In this document: positions 22,671 to 34,900 of the stretch, piece by piece
How the letters are laid out: each line of letters starts with the position of its first letter
Position numbering within the stretch: the stretch's first letter is position 1
DNA from: Ashinkailepas kermadecensis
Lineage: Eukaryota > Arthropoda > Thecostraca > Neolepadidae
NCBI GenBank assembly: GCA_034440615.1
Contig: JAOTOM010004388.1
Span: 214,501 to 278,500 of the forward strand
DNA: 64,000 bases
Direction: 5' to 3'
Translations under genes and position numbers: made by a program
Notes under the pieces: generated by a model
The model's input: only the letters and a program-made list of their open reading frames with translations
Told to the model about the DNA's origin: nothing
Database searches by the model: none

Positions 22671-24936
22671 GAAGAAGAAGACAACTATTTATGCAGCAGT
22701 ACAGTCATAGTGCCAGGTCGTCCAACTGCCGAGCTCGTGGTTGCGTGATGTCATGTGACCTGCGTGCACTGGGATCGGGCCGTCGGTTGGCACAGAATCC
22801 AGTGGAATACAAGGTGTCGCACTCAATGGCGTTGTGCCGCATTTGTTTAACGATCATGTTATAAAAGCAGTGCGAGTCTGCGACGCTCCCAGCTACTACG
22901 ACTACTTCGGAAATTTGCCCGCAATGCATTCAAGATTGAGATATGTGCACCAAGTTAGGCAGAGGGCCCAATCTGGATCGAATCGTATTGGTTTCTAATG
23001 CACTTATGCCGAAGTTTGAGGCATTATTGCCGAAGTCCAGTGTCTGTCCAATATAGTGACGCCTTTATTCCGCTGTGCTCAGTGACGAAATCTGTTTTGC
23101 TTGTTTCCACGGACTGCCGAGAGAGCTCAGTTGTTCCTCAAGTTCCGGCCAATGGCACGATGCCCGATCCAACACCTGCAGGACGGGGGCGCATGACACC
23201 TTTTGGCCGTGTTCTTCCATCGCGCCTAACGGCGTCCCATGCTGACAAAACGTCAAACGAGCCCACCAGCGGGCTCGTAGCGACGCCATGGCACCCGTGC
23301 CCTGGCGACGCCATGGAATCGCGTGCAGAGTTGAGCCATGTCGATGCTTGCCACGATGCGCCATTGGGGTGCTGGGCGGCTGATCCGTCCGAGTCGACAC
23401 GTCTGCTGGCGGGGCGCGCAGCCCATCTGTCAGCGGAAACTGGCCACGGCTCCGTGTAATCTGTCCGCCCCCGAACAATTGGCAGCGAGCGCTCTGCCCG
23501 GACGGCGGTGTGGAGGCAAAAGCGCCGCAGCCGCGCCGGTCGCGTGCGGCGCAGATGTCGCAAATGTGTGTAGCGCAGACGTTGCCCGAGATGTCGCAAA
23601 TGTGTGCAGCCCGTCGGTAGCCGACGTTGGAATGATGGGATCAATACACTCTTTCGTCATGGATAGATCACCACAGCACAGTGTCGAGACGATCGTGACG
23701 TTATCGCCAGCACAAGTACACACGTCGGCGTTGGTCGTGTGCGCTCTGCGATATTGGCGCGTTTCCATTGGCAATATTCCCTGCCGATTTCAAATCCCGG
23801 CCGTCGGGGCTCAAGGGGAATGAGCTCCGTTGAGAGACCGCGTGTTGTCTGCGCCTTGGCTGCTGGCGGGCCACGTCTGCAGCGGCCCGCCCATGTTCAG
23901 ACCCGGCCGCCGCCCAGCCACGCCGACTTCCGCACCGCTTGGAAATACGTCCAGTCCACGCGTTTCGGCCGAGCGAGTTTACCGGGTCGGCGCGGCTCGC
24001 AGCGGGGTTTCCTGTGTCCACCCGCGTCCGACCACCAGATGATGAAGGAAGCTCCAGCCACAGGTGCCGCCGGAAGCTAGCTGCCGGCGTCTGCGGGTGA
24101 GCCACACGTGGCGATTTAGCTCCCGCTGTGGTGGGGTCGGCGCCGCGCCGACCCCGCTAACCTTCAGCCGTCACCTGCGGACACCTGACCTTTGGCGCCG
24201 GGGTCGGCCCTCGCCCGGCAACAGGCGCCGCGCGCGGTCGAGAGTCTGCTCCGATAACCGGCGGCCAATGTGACTTGGATGAAAGGAGCGGCTCGTGATG
24301 ATTGGCCGCGCGTCTTTGGGGCAGATTGGCGCCTCGTGCTGCAGCTCGCCATGCACGAGTATTGTGTCGTCGTGTGATCAATGTACTGAAGCTTTGTTCG
24401 AGGAAATGAGCAAAGGAGAAGGTTGGTTTGTGCGATATCGCACGAGGCGTAACCAGGTTTGCAACACGCCGGCAAAGGCTAGTCCTTGCTATGCTAGTGG
24501 TATTGAAAGCACAACAAAAAACGTTCGCCCTGCAGCAGACCACAATGGACTGATATCTCTGGTGTCCGGAGAACCTCCGGGTCCAGAATTACAAACCTGT
24601 CATGGTCTCCTGCACAAGGTTGATGTGTCTTGACGGAAATGTTTTGCCAGGTCCCTGGCATTAACCGGCGTATGCCAGCACACTTACCAGCCCTCAGCGC
24701 AGCATTGCACCGGTTCAGGCACCAGTCAATAATTTCTTCAGATAAATACGAGCTCCTTGCAATGCTGTCAACTGCTGGGTTCATTTCGAATTCCATACAT
24801 GCTAGAATATCGCAATATGGTTTGGGGAACGTGAAATCCGTGCTGCCCGCGCTGTGGTTGCGTCGCCGCAATGAGTTATTGCTGGGTGTCGCGCAGCAGG
24901 ATCTGACATCCCTTAAGGTCATTATCGTATTCCAGT

Positions 24937-25180
24937 CAGGGGCGGATGCAGGGGGACTGGGGCATGTGCCCCCCCCCCCCCCCGTGGAAGGTGGCGCCCT
25001 CTGGCCGGAAAAGGCGCCTCTCCGGGAAGGCTCGAGTGCATCCCCTCGAAAAAAATTCAGCCAGAGGCACCCCTTGGAAGAAAACGACGACCCTTCAGTT
25101 TACTCCAATGCACCCCTCCTCGAATTTTTCTGCCAGAGGTGTTCCTCCGAAGAAATGACGCCCCTCTAGGGACAAAGTGG
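24937..25180 (+). mobile_element. hAT-like element, left end visible
   Basis: Starts CAGGGGCGGATGCAGGGGG followed by a C run. Such CAGGGGCG termini are typical of hAT-type MITEs. I could not locate the matching right end or an 8-bp duplication, so the end coordinate is approximate. Confidence 0.4.
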
Positions 25181-25192
25181 CCCCCCATGGCA

Positions 25193-25254
25193 GGGCGTTG
25201 CATGACCGACGCAGTCGATGCGCCCCTGACCTCCAATAACCAACCAATCAACCT
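25193..25254 (+). mobile_element. Ultra-short SINE-tail element with 9-bp TSD
   Basis: GGGCGTTGCATGACC ... GTCGATGCGCCCCTGACC then CCAATAACCAACC. CCCATGGCA flanks it at 25184-25192 and 25255-25263. The stem keeps pairing with one G-T wobble. Confidence 0.82.
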
Positions 25255-25547
25255 CCCATGGCAATTCCTGTATCCGCTCCTGATTCTAGCGATGTGGGTT
25301 TCGCCATCCGCTGACTTTTTCTTGTGGTATGTGATTATTGTTCACGGCTGATGTTTACAATGTGCTGCATTGCATTTTATCGCTTTGTGCTCTACTTGTA
25401 CTGGTTGTTGACTGGTTTCCTGTTGTACTTTCACCAAGCAATATAAACACGTTCTTTGGCATTTTCTCATGCGATGTCAGTTTGACAAATGTGTTTCGAA
25501 TTGATCTGTGCGATATTTTGTGTCACATTGTCTTGACTGTCGGTTAA

Positions 25548-25915
<368 letters not shown>

Positions 25916-26328
25916 GTGGTACCTCGCGGTGCATAACACCGTTTGATTATATGTACGGATATCCGCTTGGTACGGATAATGATGCGTGTTGGATTGGATT
26001 TGGACGAAATAAATTGATACGGATTGGCCCTCTCGAGTTTTGCCGTGAAAATTTAATTTATATTGATGTTTCCCTTCCATCTGTTTTCTAAGCACATAGT
26101 GTCCCACAATAAAATGTTGGGGTTTGCTGATGCTAATGGTCCATAAACCAAAATAGCATAGCAAATGCGAAACCCTGAACTTTTTTAACAGCCACAAAGT
26201 AAAACACATGAAGTTATACTTCGAGCTGACGTAATTCCATTGTCCTCTCAATTTCTAGCCATTATCTAACCCTGATGTCATTCAGTTGACTTTAATCCAT
26301 TGCCCTGAAATTATTGAATTTGAGTGGA

Positions 26329-26370
26329 GACTAGAGGACTAGAGGTGGAGGACTAGAGGACTAGAGGTGG
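26329..26370. repeat. Short GACTAGAG repeat
   Basis: GAGGACTAGAGGTG is repeated in two overlapping phases. Confidence 0.75.
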
Positions 26371-26392
26371 CAAATGTAAGGAGCGAAAACAC

Positions 26393-26431
26393 GGTCAGAA
26401 AGCCCGGTCAGGACCGACGGGCTTTTTGACC
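26393..26431. repeat. Inverted repeat, 14-bp arms
   Basis: GGTCAGAAAGCCCG and CGGGCTTTTTGACC pair with one G-T position around an 11-base loop. Confidence 0.85.
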
Positions 26432-26988
26432 GGTCGTTGAAATATACATCTGGATTTCAACCGGTCTGTCCGTTCATTAAAAAGAATTGGTCAAAACCTA
26501 ATGATGGCAATCATGCAACTTGTGAGGCCTATTTTCACATTCCATCCAGCAGTTATGTCATATGCCATACTATATTGAACAATCTGATGAAAAATACTCA
26601 AATAATTATCAGATATTTTTGATACGAATTGTTGAAAACAGTTGTTGATCAACCGCATTGGTTATTAGCTCAAGCATGTCCATGGTATGCAGTGTTCAAA
26701 AGCATGGCTTCCAATTGCAATGGTTGCCAGGAAATGTGTCAATTGGTTCTACGATATATCAAACAATATAATATGGTTGCAGCCAGGCTAAGATGAACAA
26801 TGCATTGCAAAAAGCTACCATTGTAGCACATGGTCCGAGAAAGATGTTGCAACAAAAATGTGTATTTATGACTGCATAAACTATCTCAATCATCTTCAAA
26901 ATGTGTTCACCCACAATGCAAGGAAAAAAGCAAGTTTTCCCTCAGTGAATGATTCTTTCTGCATCGGTAGGCTTCCATGGTTAACAAC

Positions 26989-27147
26989 GGGGGACGAGTG
27001 GTCTAGGGGTAAGATGCTCGTCTCACAATCGAAAGGTTGTGGGTTCGAGTCTCACCTGTCGCTACTCTTCGCCCGCGACCAATCGGCGTGAGAGATTGGC
27101 GACGCTACATGACTCAACGGTGGACGTGTCGTGAAACCAATAACCAA
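26989..27147 (+). mobile_element. Full-length tRNA-derived SINE with 14-bp TSD
   Basis: Head GGGACGAGTGGTCTAGGGGT, anticodon region CTCGTCTCACAATC, T-arm GTGGGTTCGAGTCTCACC, then body and tail as in the 12949 copy. CCATGGTTAACAAC flanks it at 26975-26988 and 27148-27161. The anticodon arm most resembles a tRNA with CAC (Val-like), but the head is too short of pairing to call a tRNA gene. The 3' stem CGACGC/GTGTCG is intact. Confidence 0.95.
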
Positions 27148-28080
27148 CCATGGTTAACAACAAAATTCCAAAATAAAGCATATCATAACTTGCATGGCTT
27201 AATACCTACAAACCTTCCTAATCCTAAGAAAACAGTAAAGCTGTGACCACAAGGAAGACTTCATTATTCATTTTTTTAATGATCTGTAGTTCTGCCACAT
27301 TTCTCACTGCATCCAATATTTTTGCGTTGTACGTGTAGATGCACAATTCAAAACTCAATATTATGTACTGTACAGTGCACAACCCATAGGTATTCTATGT
27401 TCAATTTGTCTTTCATACAACTGCTGGTTGCGCCATTTTATTGTTAGAACTACTCTCCTTGATATTAATAAGCTTTGGGGTTAACTGTCAGCTACCTACT
27501 TAGCATGAAAAATTGAATAATGAGTTATCAATGCCTGAATTTACAGCAAAAGAACACCTGGGAACAACACCATACATAAAAGAAATTAAGGACAACCCAA
27601 GCACCAACCTACCACCTCAATTAGTTCGCTATTAATTAAGATTATCTTATTGGTTTGTATGCCTGAAAGTGCGTCGTATTTTTTCGTGTGCATTTGCCAT
27701 TTTACATCTTGCGTACATTTGGCAGTAAGGTCGTATCCGTTGAATTGTGACCCCTGTAATGCTGATGACCCCCGATTGTTAAAGTTGAAAAGTTGAGAGC
27801 GTATTCCATCCCACCTCACCACGGTAACAAACATTTCCTCAGGTAGCACATACAAATCTTGCAATTAAACCTAAATTTTAATTAAATGAACGTGATATGC
27901 CTCCCTCGGCCGTTTTCGCAAAAAAAAACGCCTTGTTTACCTCTGGACGACGGGAAGGGGAAATTCCATTTTCTTAAAAGGGAGAGCATTGCTTGGGCTC
28001 AAACTAATGCGACCAGTGTAGCAGACGCGTAAAAAAATCATCTTCACAAAATGCATTGCACAAGTTGCAAGCGTATGCAG

Positions 28081-28211
28081 ACACACAGAGGTAACAGACG
28101 CAAACAGTACACGTCAGTACACACGTTTATTTCACTGGCGGGCAAGTTTCAAACACAAAGGTAACAGACGGAAACAGAACACGTCAGTGCACACGCACAT
28201 TTCACTGGCGG
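28081..28211. repeat. ~69-bp tandem duplication
   Basis: GGTAACAGACG..AACAG..CACGTCAGT..ACACACG...TTTCACTGGCGG occurs twice in succession. A GGATCCAGAGGG sequence after the second copy resembles a hAT-type terminus. Confidence 0.8.
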
Positions 28212-28993
28212 ATCCAGAGGGGGTGTGCACTGGATGATCTTGTGTCCCGTCCAGGTGGGTGAACTACGATTTTCCTAAAACTGGGAACGGTGCCGCATCG
28301 CGAAGGCCCATCCGTGCCTACTACAATCGGCCAAAGGCTTGAGCCCATCCCGCCATCGAAACGTTCAGCGAAAGGTGTCCCTTTGACAAAATGCACACCC
28401 CTGAAGGAGAAGTTCGCGCTCAACCCCCCCCCCGAAAAAATGAATCGATGGCCGTCGCGGAAAACAAAGGATCTCTAGACCAGTGCCCCTCTCCCTGTTC
28501 CGGATCCACCAGTGCCACAGTAGACAATAATAGCAAGCGAAAAATCAAATTAAATTATCAAATGTTCGGGGAGGGGGTCTTCCGCTGCTATCACCTGTTT
28601 AAGCCCTGTGGGTCAAGCTGCTAATTGGTCGAAAAGCCTTTCAGCAGCACTCTGGGATACAGCATTTATTTGGTTCCTACGAGTTGTTATTTGTACCACC
28701 TTCCAATAATTTCAGACAAGGAAAGATCGGACCTCTCTTGCCATCTTCAAGCCCGTGTCAATGCTCTCCAGGACAGATCCCTATACACAAAGCCACCAAA
28801 TATGTGCGACGCAGGGCTGTTATTGATCCTGCGGCTGGGACGACGTGCTTCCAGCATATGCCAGGCCTGTGTCGAGGCAGTCAGTCACAGAACATTAAAA
28901 CCTCGAGTGTCATAAATAGCGCCTCCAAACGTCCTGCTAGAATGTGTTTGTCATTGAGTCGCCTGTCACCGCCTATAATTAATCTACATGAGC

Positions 28994-29097
28994 TCTCTCT
29001 CTCTCTCTCCTCTCCCTCTCCCTCTCCCTCTCCCTCTCCCTCTCCCTCTCCCCTCCCTCTCCCTCTCCCTCTCCCTCTCCCTCTCCCTCTCCCCCCT
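28994..29097. repeat. (CTCTCC)n microsatellite
   Basis: Near-perfect CTCTCC/CTCCCT hexamers. Confidence 0.93.
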
Positions 29098-29852
29098 CTC
29101 TGAGATCTCCAAACTGTGCTGCTGACTGGCAGGTAGGCTGCTAAGTACCAGTCAAAAACAGGGCCTACATCAGCACTGCTGCACTGCATCTGAAAAGTTA
29201 AGAGATTACTAACAATTTTGTTGGGGGGTTTGAGCAGAAAGATGGCATTGGTGTGGTATTGTGGTAGCGGGGTTAAATACATCTGGATTCTACAATCACC
29301 TATGAATCATCAATAGCTATCCATCCATCATCGTCATACAAACACCAATTCCAAATTGGATATGCTGGAGGCAAGCCTGGAATGCTACGAAAAATTAAAT
29401 GCATTTATTGAATGTGTAGTTTACATAGAATATGTTCGCAATAGATCATTCACTTAAAGAAATAATGCTAGCAAGATTTTAAAACATGTTCTGCGTGCCT
29501 AATCAAGCATCAGTAAATGTGATGCAGTAAAGCATAAGTAATTCAGAATATTGTCTAAACTAGAGCAAGCAATGTCTTCAACATAGAGCAATTTCTTGCA
29601 CAGACCCAGAACAGTGACAAAATAAGTGCAACAATTTAACAACAAAATCGAATATTTCATCCATATACAAATGGCGCAAATGGAGCCAGCAAGGTAAGTG
29701 CACACCATGAATGTGAAGTGATCCAAAATAAGGAAATATGAATTAAATAGAATCCATTCAAGAAATATGCAAACATGGATGATGTTCGAACTACCTGTGT
29801 GAAATGTATGATGCATAGCTGCTGAAGTTCCACCATACCTATGGTGTATACC

Positions 29853-30044
29853 CGGAGGCGCATCCAAGGGGGGCTCGGTGGCACGCCCTTCCCCCTTAGC
29901 ACCCAAAAATACTCCAAGATCAAACGAGATATTTTGAGATTTTCACCATACAAAATCCTGAATTTTCGGCACGCTTCGCGCTCCTCAGCTTTCTCTCTTC
30001 CATCACATTTTGGGGGCCTTGAGAAAATATTGGCTGCACCACTG
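29853..30044 (+). mobile_element. hAT-type MITE with 8-bp TSD
   Basis: A 192-base element starting CGGAGGCGCATCC and ending TGCACCACTG, flanked by TGTATACC at 29845-29852 and 30045-30052. The 8-bp duplication and CAGxGGCG-like ends point to the hAT superfamily. The inside has no coding capacity. A related copy lies at 32963. Confidence 0.85.
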
Positions 30045-30149
30045 TGTATACCCACAGCATAAACATTTGTGGGTGTATTTGTGAATATCACAATATTAGC
30101 TAACCTGCCTTCCATCCATGGGCAGGTGGACATCTGCTCATATGGGTTC

Positions 30150-30275
30150 GAAGAAGAAGAACCTTGGGTTGCCATTCAACGTAGTATAGCCAACCTCTCC
30201 CCGATTGGTCGCGGGTGACTCGAAATTGACACCGATCTTTCATAAAGTCGACGCTCACTAACTATTCCGGCCCCC
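30150..30275 (-). mobile_element. Old SINE copy with 14-bp TSD
   Basis: GCTCATATGGGTTC flanks the insert at 30136-30149 and 30276-30289. On the minus strand a degenerate tRNA head (GGAATAGTTAGTGAGCGTC, T-arm TTTCGAGTC) precedes CCCGCGACCAATCGG, which is shared with the other SINEs. Confidence 0.85.
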
Positions 30276-30336
30276 GCTCATATGGGTTCCGATTGGGGCG
30301 AATTTGACATTTCAATCCGTGTTATGGTCTAGTTAT

Positions 30337-30452
30337 TTGCTCCCGAGCTCTTTCAAGAGAGGTGTTCTGCCGCCGAGCTCCACCAGGGTAGATATCTGGC
30401 TTCGGAGCTGCTCCCAGTTGGGTATGCAGTGCCCGAGCTCTTCCAAGGCGGG
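30337..30452 (+). repeat. Detached block of the e4 exon-derived repeat
   Basis: Four diverged 30-bp units, each containing CCGAGCTC or a variant. The last (GCCCGAGCTCTTCCAAGGCG) is nearly identical to the exon end but has GC in place of the GT donor. It lies 4.4 kb downstream of the main array in the same orientation. Confidence 0.88.
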
Positions 30453-31237
30453 TGCTGTCAGGTGGGCGTCACGGTCACCGGAAATGCTGGTGGTCAGTGC
30501 ATGCAGTCAGCGTTGCAGAGTGGCACTGGGCTGCATCAGCTGACTCTTCTTGCAATTGACCCGGTCGCACTAGTGGAGATTTCAACAGTCTGCGGAGAAT
30601 TTCGCGTGTCGCTTTGCTATGGACTTGTGGCTTCTAGATGGTGCTTTTCCACATATCCCTTGGACGCTAATGTGGAATTTGTTAAGGCCAGGTGTTGCTC
30701 AGCCACTCTCAGACGGCACTCGAGCACCACCTGTTGACGCTGAAGCCCCACCCATGCATAGTTGTCGACATGTTGACATAGCTCATCAGCATGGTTTGTT
30801 TAGTTATTCGTGTTGCTGGTTTCTTTGTTGGTTTGATTCTTGTAGTATTTGTAAAACATTCATGTCGAACGAAAATGGTTGTTTCCGTCATGTCCGATGG
30901 GGGAGGGGGTACAGTCACGTGCGATGGAAGCTCCCGGTGTTTGCGTTCTTGGTGAGCAAAGTGGACTTGCTCGGTCATGTAGGAAATTGTGTGGTGCCTG
31001 GGTGACGGGGGTGTGTGGAGGTAAACATGGTACTGGTGCTTAGCTCAAATTCGAGGACAGTGGAGCAGAACGTGTCGAACCTTTTCACCCCCCGCCCCTC
31101 CAACACTCCAAAAGCATTCATGATACCACCGAGTCCGGCCGTGGACTCGGTGGTCCGCGGGTCTGGACTGGCCAGACCGCGGGTCACGTGCACACCCTTT
31201 ACCTACACCTACAAACTGCACACCTGCCTCCCACATG

Positions 31238-31243
31238 CACACA

Positions 31244-31314
<71 letters not shown>
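31238..31314. repeat. (CA)n microsatellite
   Basis: About 35 CA dinucleotides with a single TA near the start. Confidence 0.95.
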
Positions 31315-31316
<2 letters not shown>

Positions 31317-31317
31317 A

Positions 31318-31515
31318 CGCCTACTACTACCTACACCTACCCTACCTGCACCTACAAACTACACACCTCAACGCACACCTATCACCTACACCTACCCGAC
31401 CGGCACCTACAAACTACACACCTACCTCCCACACCTCAACGCACACCTATCACCTACACCTACCCGACCGGCACCTACAAACTACACACCTACCTCCCAC
31501 ACCTCAACGCGCACG
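31318..31515. repeat. ~68-bp minisatellite, 2.5-3 copies
   Basis: ACCTACAAACTACACACCTA and CCTCAACGCACACCTATCAC recur. It directly follows the CA tract and is built from the same CA-rich vocabulary. Confidence 0.88.
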
Positions 31516-32342
31516 TATTGCGCACCTCACCTACAGCTACGCCACCTACGGCGCTCGTCCTCGCGGCTTGTGTCGCCCCACCCCCAGTCCCAGGCCCACA
31601 TCGGCTGTGTCCACTCCCAGTTCGTCCGCGTCACGGCGACCTGCGGATAGCGAGGCTCGGCGCCGATTAGTGTGGCGAGGTGATTGGGGCGGGTCCGGCG
31701 GGCCGCCGGTGTTCACATCAGCCATTTTGTTTGCGGCTGAAGTGTCACAGTTGAGGGACTGAAGCGGAGATTACAATGACCCGGGTGGCGAATTCTTGTT
31801 GTCGCAATGAAGGAGCTCACGTGCATTGCATTACAGGTGTTTGACGTCATGTGCCTTCCTTTCCGCCATCATGGCGTGGCAGACGGGGGGGGGGCGGTGA
31901 TAATACCGCTCAAGCGCAGCGTACCTTACGCGATTTCTTCATTGGTTGGTCCCTTGGTGCATTGACTATATCGGTAATACACATTTTTGTGCAGGAGTGT
32001 TGGCTATGTCTTCTTCATGCAGCTGCTTGCCGTGCATTGTCCCTACATTCTGGACGAGACATTGCGCAAATAATCCACAAGTTTTGTGACATCAGTGGCA
32101 TGATGAGCTTCTCCTTCCTGATATTCTGTCGTTATTGCATGTGTTTGTGCCGGTAGCTCAGATGTCCACACTGTTATTCGCTGAGAAGTGGTGGACGGCT
32201 GTGGAAACCGAACAGTCGGGCAGAGTTGGGTCGGTGAGTCAGATTGGACAGTTAGTCGATTGGTTGGGCCTGGGGTCGGGGAGGCCACGGAGGGTGGGGG
32301 GGGGGGGCAGGAGAACTGGTGCGGCCGTCAGACCGAGTCCGG

Positions 32343-32512
32343 CCCCACCCACAGACCGCCCGACCACATCCACAGACCGCCCGACCACACCCACTGACCG
32401 CCCGACCACACCAACTGACCGCCCGACCACACCAACTGACCGTCCGACCACACCTAAAGATCGTCCGTCGAATCCTACAAACCATCCGATCCCACCTACA
32501 TACCGTTCAACC
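32343..32512. repeat. 21-22-bp minisatellite, left part
   Basis: CCACAGACCGCCCGACCACA and variants. The same array resumes at 32676 after a SINE insertion. Confidence 0.9.
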
Positions 32513-32516
32513 ACCT

Positions 32517-32672
32517 TGGGTTATTTTACGACGCATTCAACCGCTAGGTCATATAGCGTTGCCAACCTCTCACGCCGATTGGTCGCGGACGGACTCGGTA
32601 ATGCCGCCGGTTGCGAGATACGAACCCACAATCTTGCGATCAAGAGTCCGACACTACCGACTGAGCTACCCC
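32517..32672 (-). mobile_element. SINE with Lys-like tRNA head, inserted in a minisatellite
   Basis: On the minus strand the head reads GGTAGCTCAGTCGGTAGTGT with CTCTTGATCGCAAG in the anticodon region, close to a tRNA-Lys. The body shares GCGACCAATCGGCGTGAGAG with the other SINEs, and the tail has stem CAACGC/GCGTCG (one mismatch) and AAAATAACCC. Confidence 0.88.
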
Positions 32673-32675
32673 CCC

Positions 32676-32945
32676 CCCTACAGACCGTCCGATCTCACAT
32701 ATAAACCGTTCAACAACATCAACAGACCATCCGACCAGACCTACAGATCGTCCGATCACATCCACAGACCGTCTGATCACATCCACAGACCGTCCGATCA
32801 CATCCACAGACCGTCCGACCACATCCGCAGACCGTCCGACCACACCTACAGATCGTCCGCCCAATCCTACAAGCCGTCCGATTCCACCTACAACCCGTCC
32901 GATCACGCCGACAAACCGTCTGACCGTGTATGCCAGCCGTCCGAA
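32676..32945. repeat. 21-22-bp minisatellite, right part
   Basis: CAGACCGTCCGATCACATCCA repeated, continuing the array of 32343-32512. Confidence 0.9.
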
Positions 32946-32962
32946 CACATTTATTGTGCTAC

Positions 32963-33158
32963 CAGAGGCGCAGCCGAAGGGGCCGCCCCCGCCCCCTTAG
33001 CACCCAAAATACACTAGATCGGACCAAAATGTTAATTTTCGAGATTTACACCACGTAAAACCCTAAGTTTTCGGCGCTGTTCGCGTGCCGGAAGCTTTCT
33101 CTGTCATTTCATGTTTTGTGTTGCCCCACCCCTCAGGAACATCCTCGTTGCGCCACTG
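32963..33158 (+). mobile_element. hAT-type MITE, second copy
   Basis: Starts CAGAGGCGCAGCC and ends TTGCGCCACTG. Shares CCCCCTTAGCACCCAAAA and AAGCTTTCTCT-like blocks in order with 29853-30044. The flanking 8-mers no longer match. Confidence 0.75.
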
Positions 33159-34129
33159 CTGAGTATGGATGGTCATTTGCATGGGTAGATAACTCCCCCA
33201 GCCCTCCCAACGATACATTGAACTGCCAACTGATTTTCTACGTCAGCCCTCTCGCCGGGCTAATCATGAAATCACCAAATTATCGGGAGGCCTGGTGTCA
33301 CTTTGTATGCAACTGGAGGGTCATTGTCCCTTCCCTGCAAGCGCGGCCAATCACTCTGGTGCAGCACGTGCCCGCGGCACCCGCTGTGGACCAACTCTGA
33401 AAATCACACCGGCGCCTCACCGGCCGCGTTAGCCGCAGGCTAGCCGCAGTTGGGCCATGGCCACGTGGGTGGCGCCGTGGCTGTTGCTCGGTGCCGCCAG
33501 CCGCGCAGTTTCTCTGAATGTTCGGTGCTGCTTGCCGTAGAGGGAATGGCCCCTGGATGTCACGCTCGCGCTGTATTGATCCTCGGCTAGCTTTCATGTT
33601 GCGATGTGGCGGAACACGACGGCCGGTAGCGGGAGAGCCCGCGATGGTGAATGCGCCGGCCGTTCCAGGCTGCGCTGGGTCGTGCAGCTGATGCCAGGCT
33701 GTCCCATGTCGTTTTGTGGACAGAGTGTCGGACCTTATCACTTAAAATGGAATGCAATGGAAATGGAGCGACCCATTACAGAGAATCTCCATTTAAGTTC
33801 CGGTTCAAGCTCATCGCCTTGCCAGAGGTCACGGCAAAAGCTGAGTGTCTGGCCCGAGGTCACGGCATGAGACGAGTGTCTGACCTGAGGTCACGGCGGG
33901 GCGAACCGTGTACCGGATGTTCCAGCTGATGATGCGTTTCCATTCGACACCGGGCGAGCGGCGGCTACGTTCGGCCAGGCCGTGTCGACTGCGGCGCACC
34001 TGACGCCGGACGCCGCTGTAATCGGGCCGCGTCGCGGTCGGACCGAGCGGGACTGGTGTCGTGATGCGGCTGACGACGCCAGTCAGTTGGCGGCGCAGCT
34101 CTGTTCTGTTATTCTGCCTGTGGTTGTCA

Positions 34130-34410
34130 GCTGCTGGAGCCCCGACCGAGTCTGACGGCGGACGTGGGCTGCGGCCGCTGTGGGGTTGCCAAATTGCGCT
34201 CGTCTCGAGTCTGACGGCGGACACAGGTTGAGGCCGCTGTAGGGTTGCCAAACTGCGCTCGTCTCGAGTCTGACGGCGGACACAGGTTAAGGCCGTTGTA
34301 TGGTTGTGAGTTCGTCTCGAGTCTGACAGTGGACACAGGTTAAGGCCGCTGTAGGGTTGCCAGACTGCGCTCGCCTCGAGTCTGACGGCCGACACAAGTC
34401 AAGGCCACTG
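34130..34410. repeat. ~60-bp minisatellite, 4-5 copies
   Basis: CTCGAGTCTGACGGCGGACA followed by CAGGTTGAGGCCGCTGTAGG recurs at 54-60 base spacing. Confidence 0.9.
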
Positions 34411-34544
34411 TAGAGATGTCTCGATACTGGCCACCTACTGGCGGCGACGGCGGTGGTGATAGTCGGGCCCAGCCTATGTCTCGGTGGCCGAGTAACGGTT
34501 CAGACGAGGCGTGGCCACGCGCAGTGGCGCGTGCTAACCGTGTC

Positions 34545-34900
34545 GGCCGGGTGGACCACGGACCACCTGGGCCATGGCGTGGCACTGGCCGCTCTGGGTG
34601 TACACTGCCGGCCGGGCGGACCACCTGGGCCTTGGCGTGGCACTGGTCGCTCTGGGTGTACACTGCCGGCCGGGCGGACCACCTGGGCCTTGGCGTGGCA
34701 CTGGTCGCTCTGGGTGTACACTGCGGGCCGGGCGGACCACCTGGGCCTTGGCGTGGCACTGGCCGCTCTGGGTGTACACTGCCGGCCGGGCGGACCACCT
34801 GGGCCTTGGCGTGGCACTGGTCGCTCTGGGTGTACACTGCGGGCCGGGCGGACCATCTGTGCCTTGGCGTGACATTGGCCGCTCTCGGGGTACACCGATG
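34545..34900. repeat. 58-bp minisatellite, ~6 copies
   Basis: Unit GGCCGGGCGGACCACCTGGG followed by CCTTGGCGTGGCACTGGTCG and CTCTGGGTGTACACTGCC. Confidence 0.95.

Noticed and set aside
23065..24922. Frames of 100-170 codons on both strands in intron 3
   Set aside because: GC-rich sequence with few stops. No motif recognised and no consistent start or splice signals.
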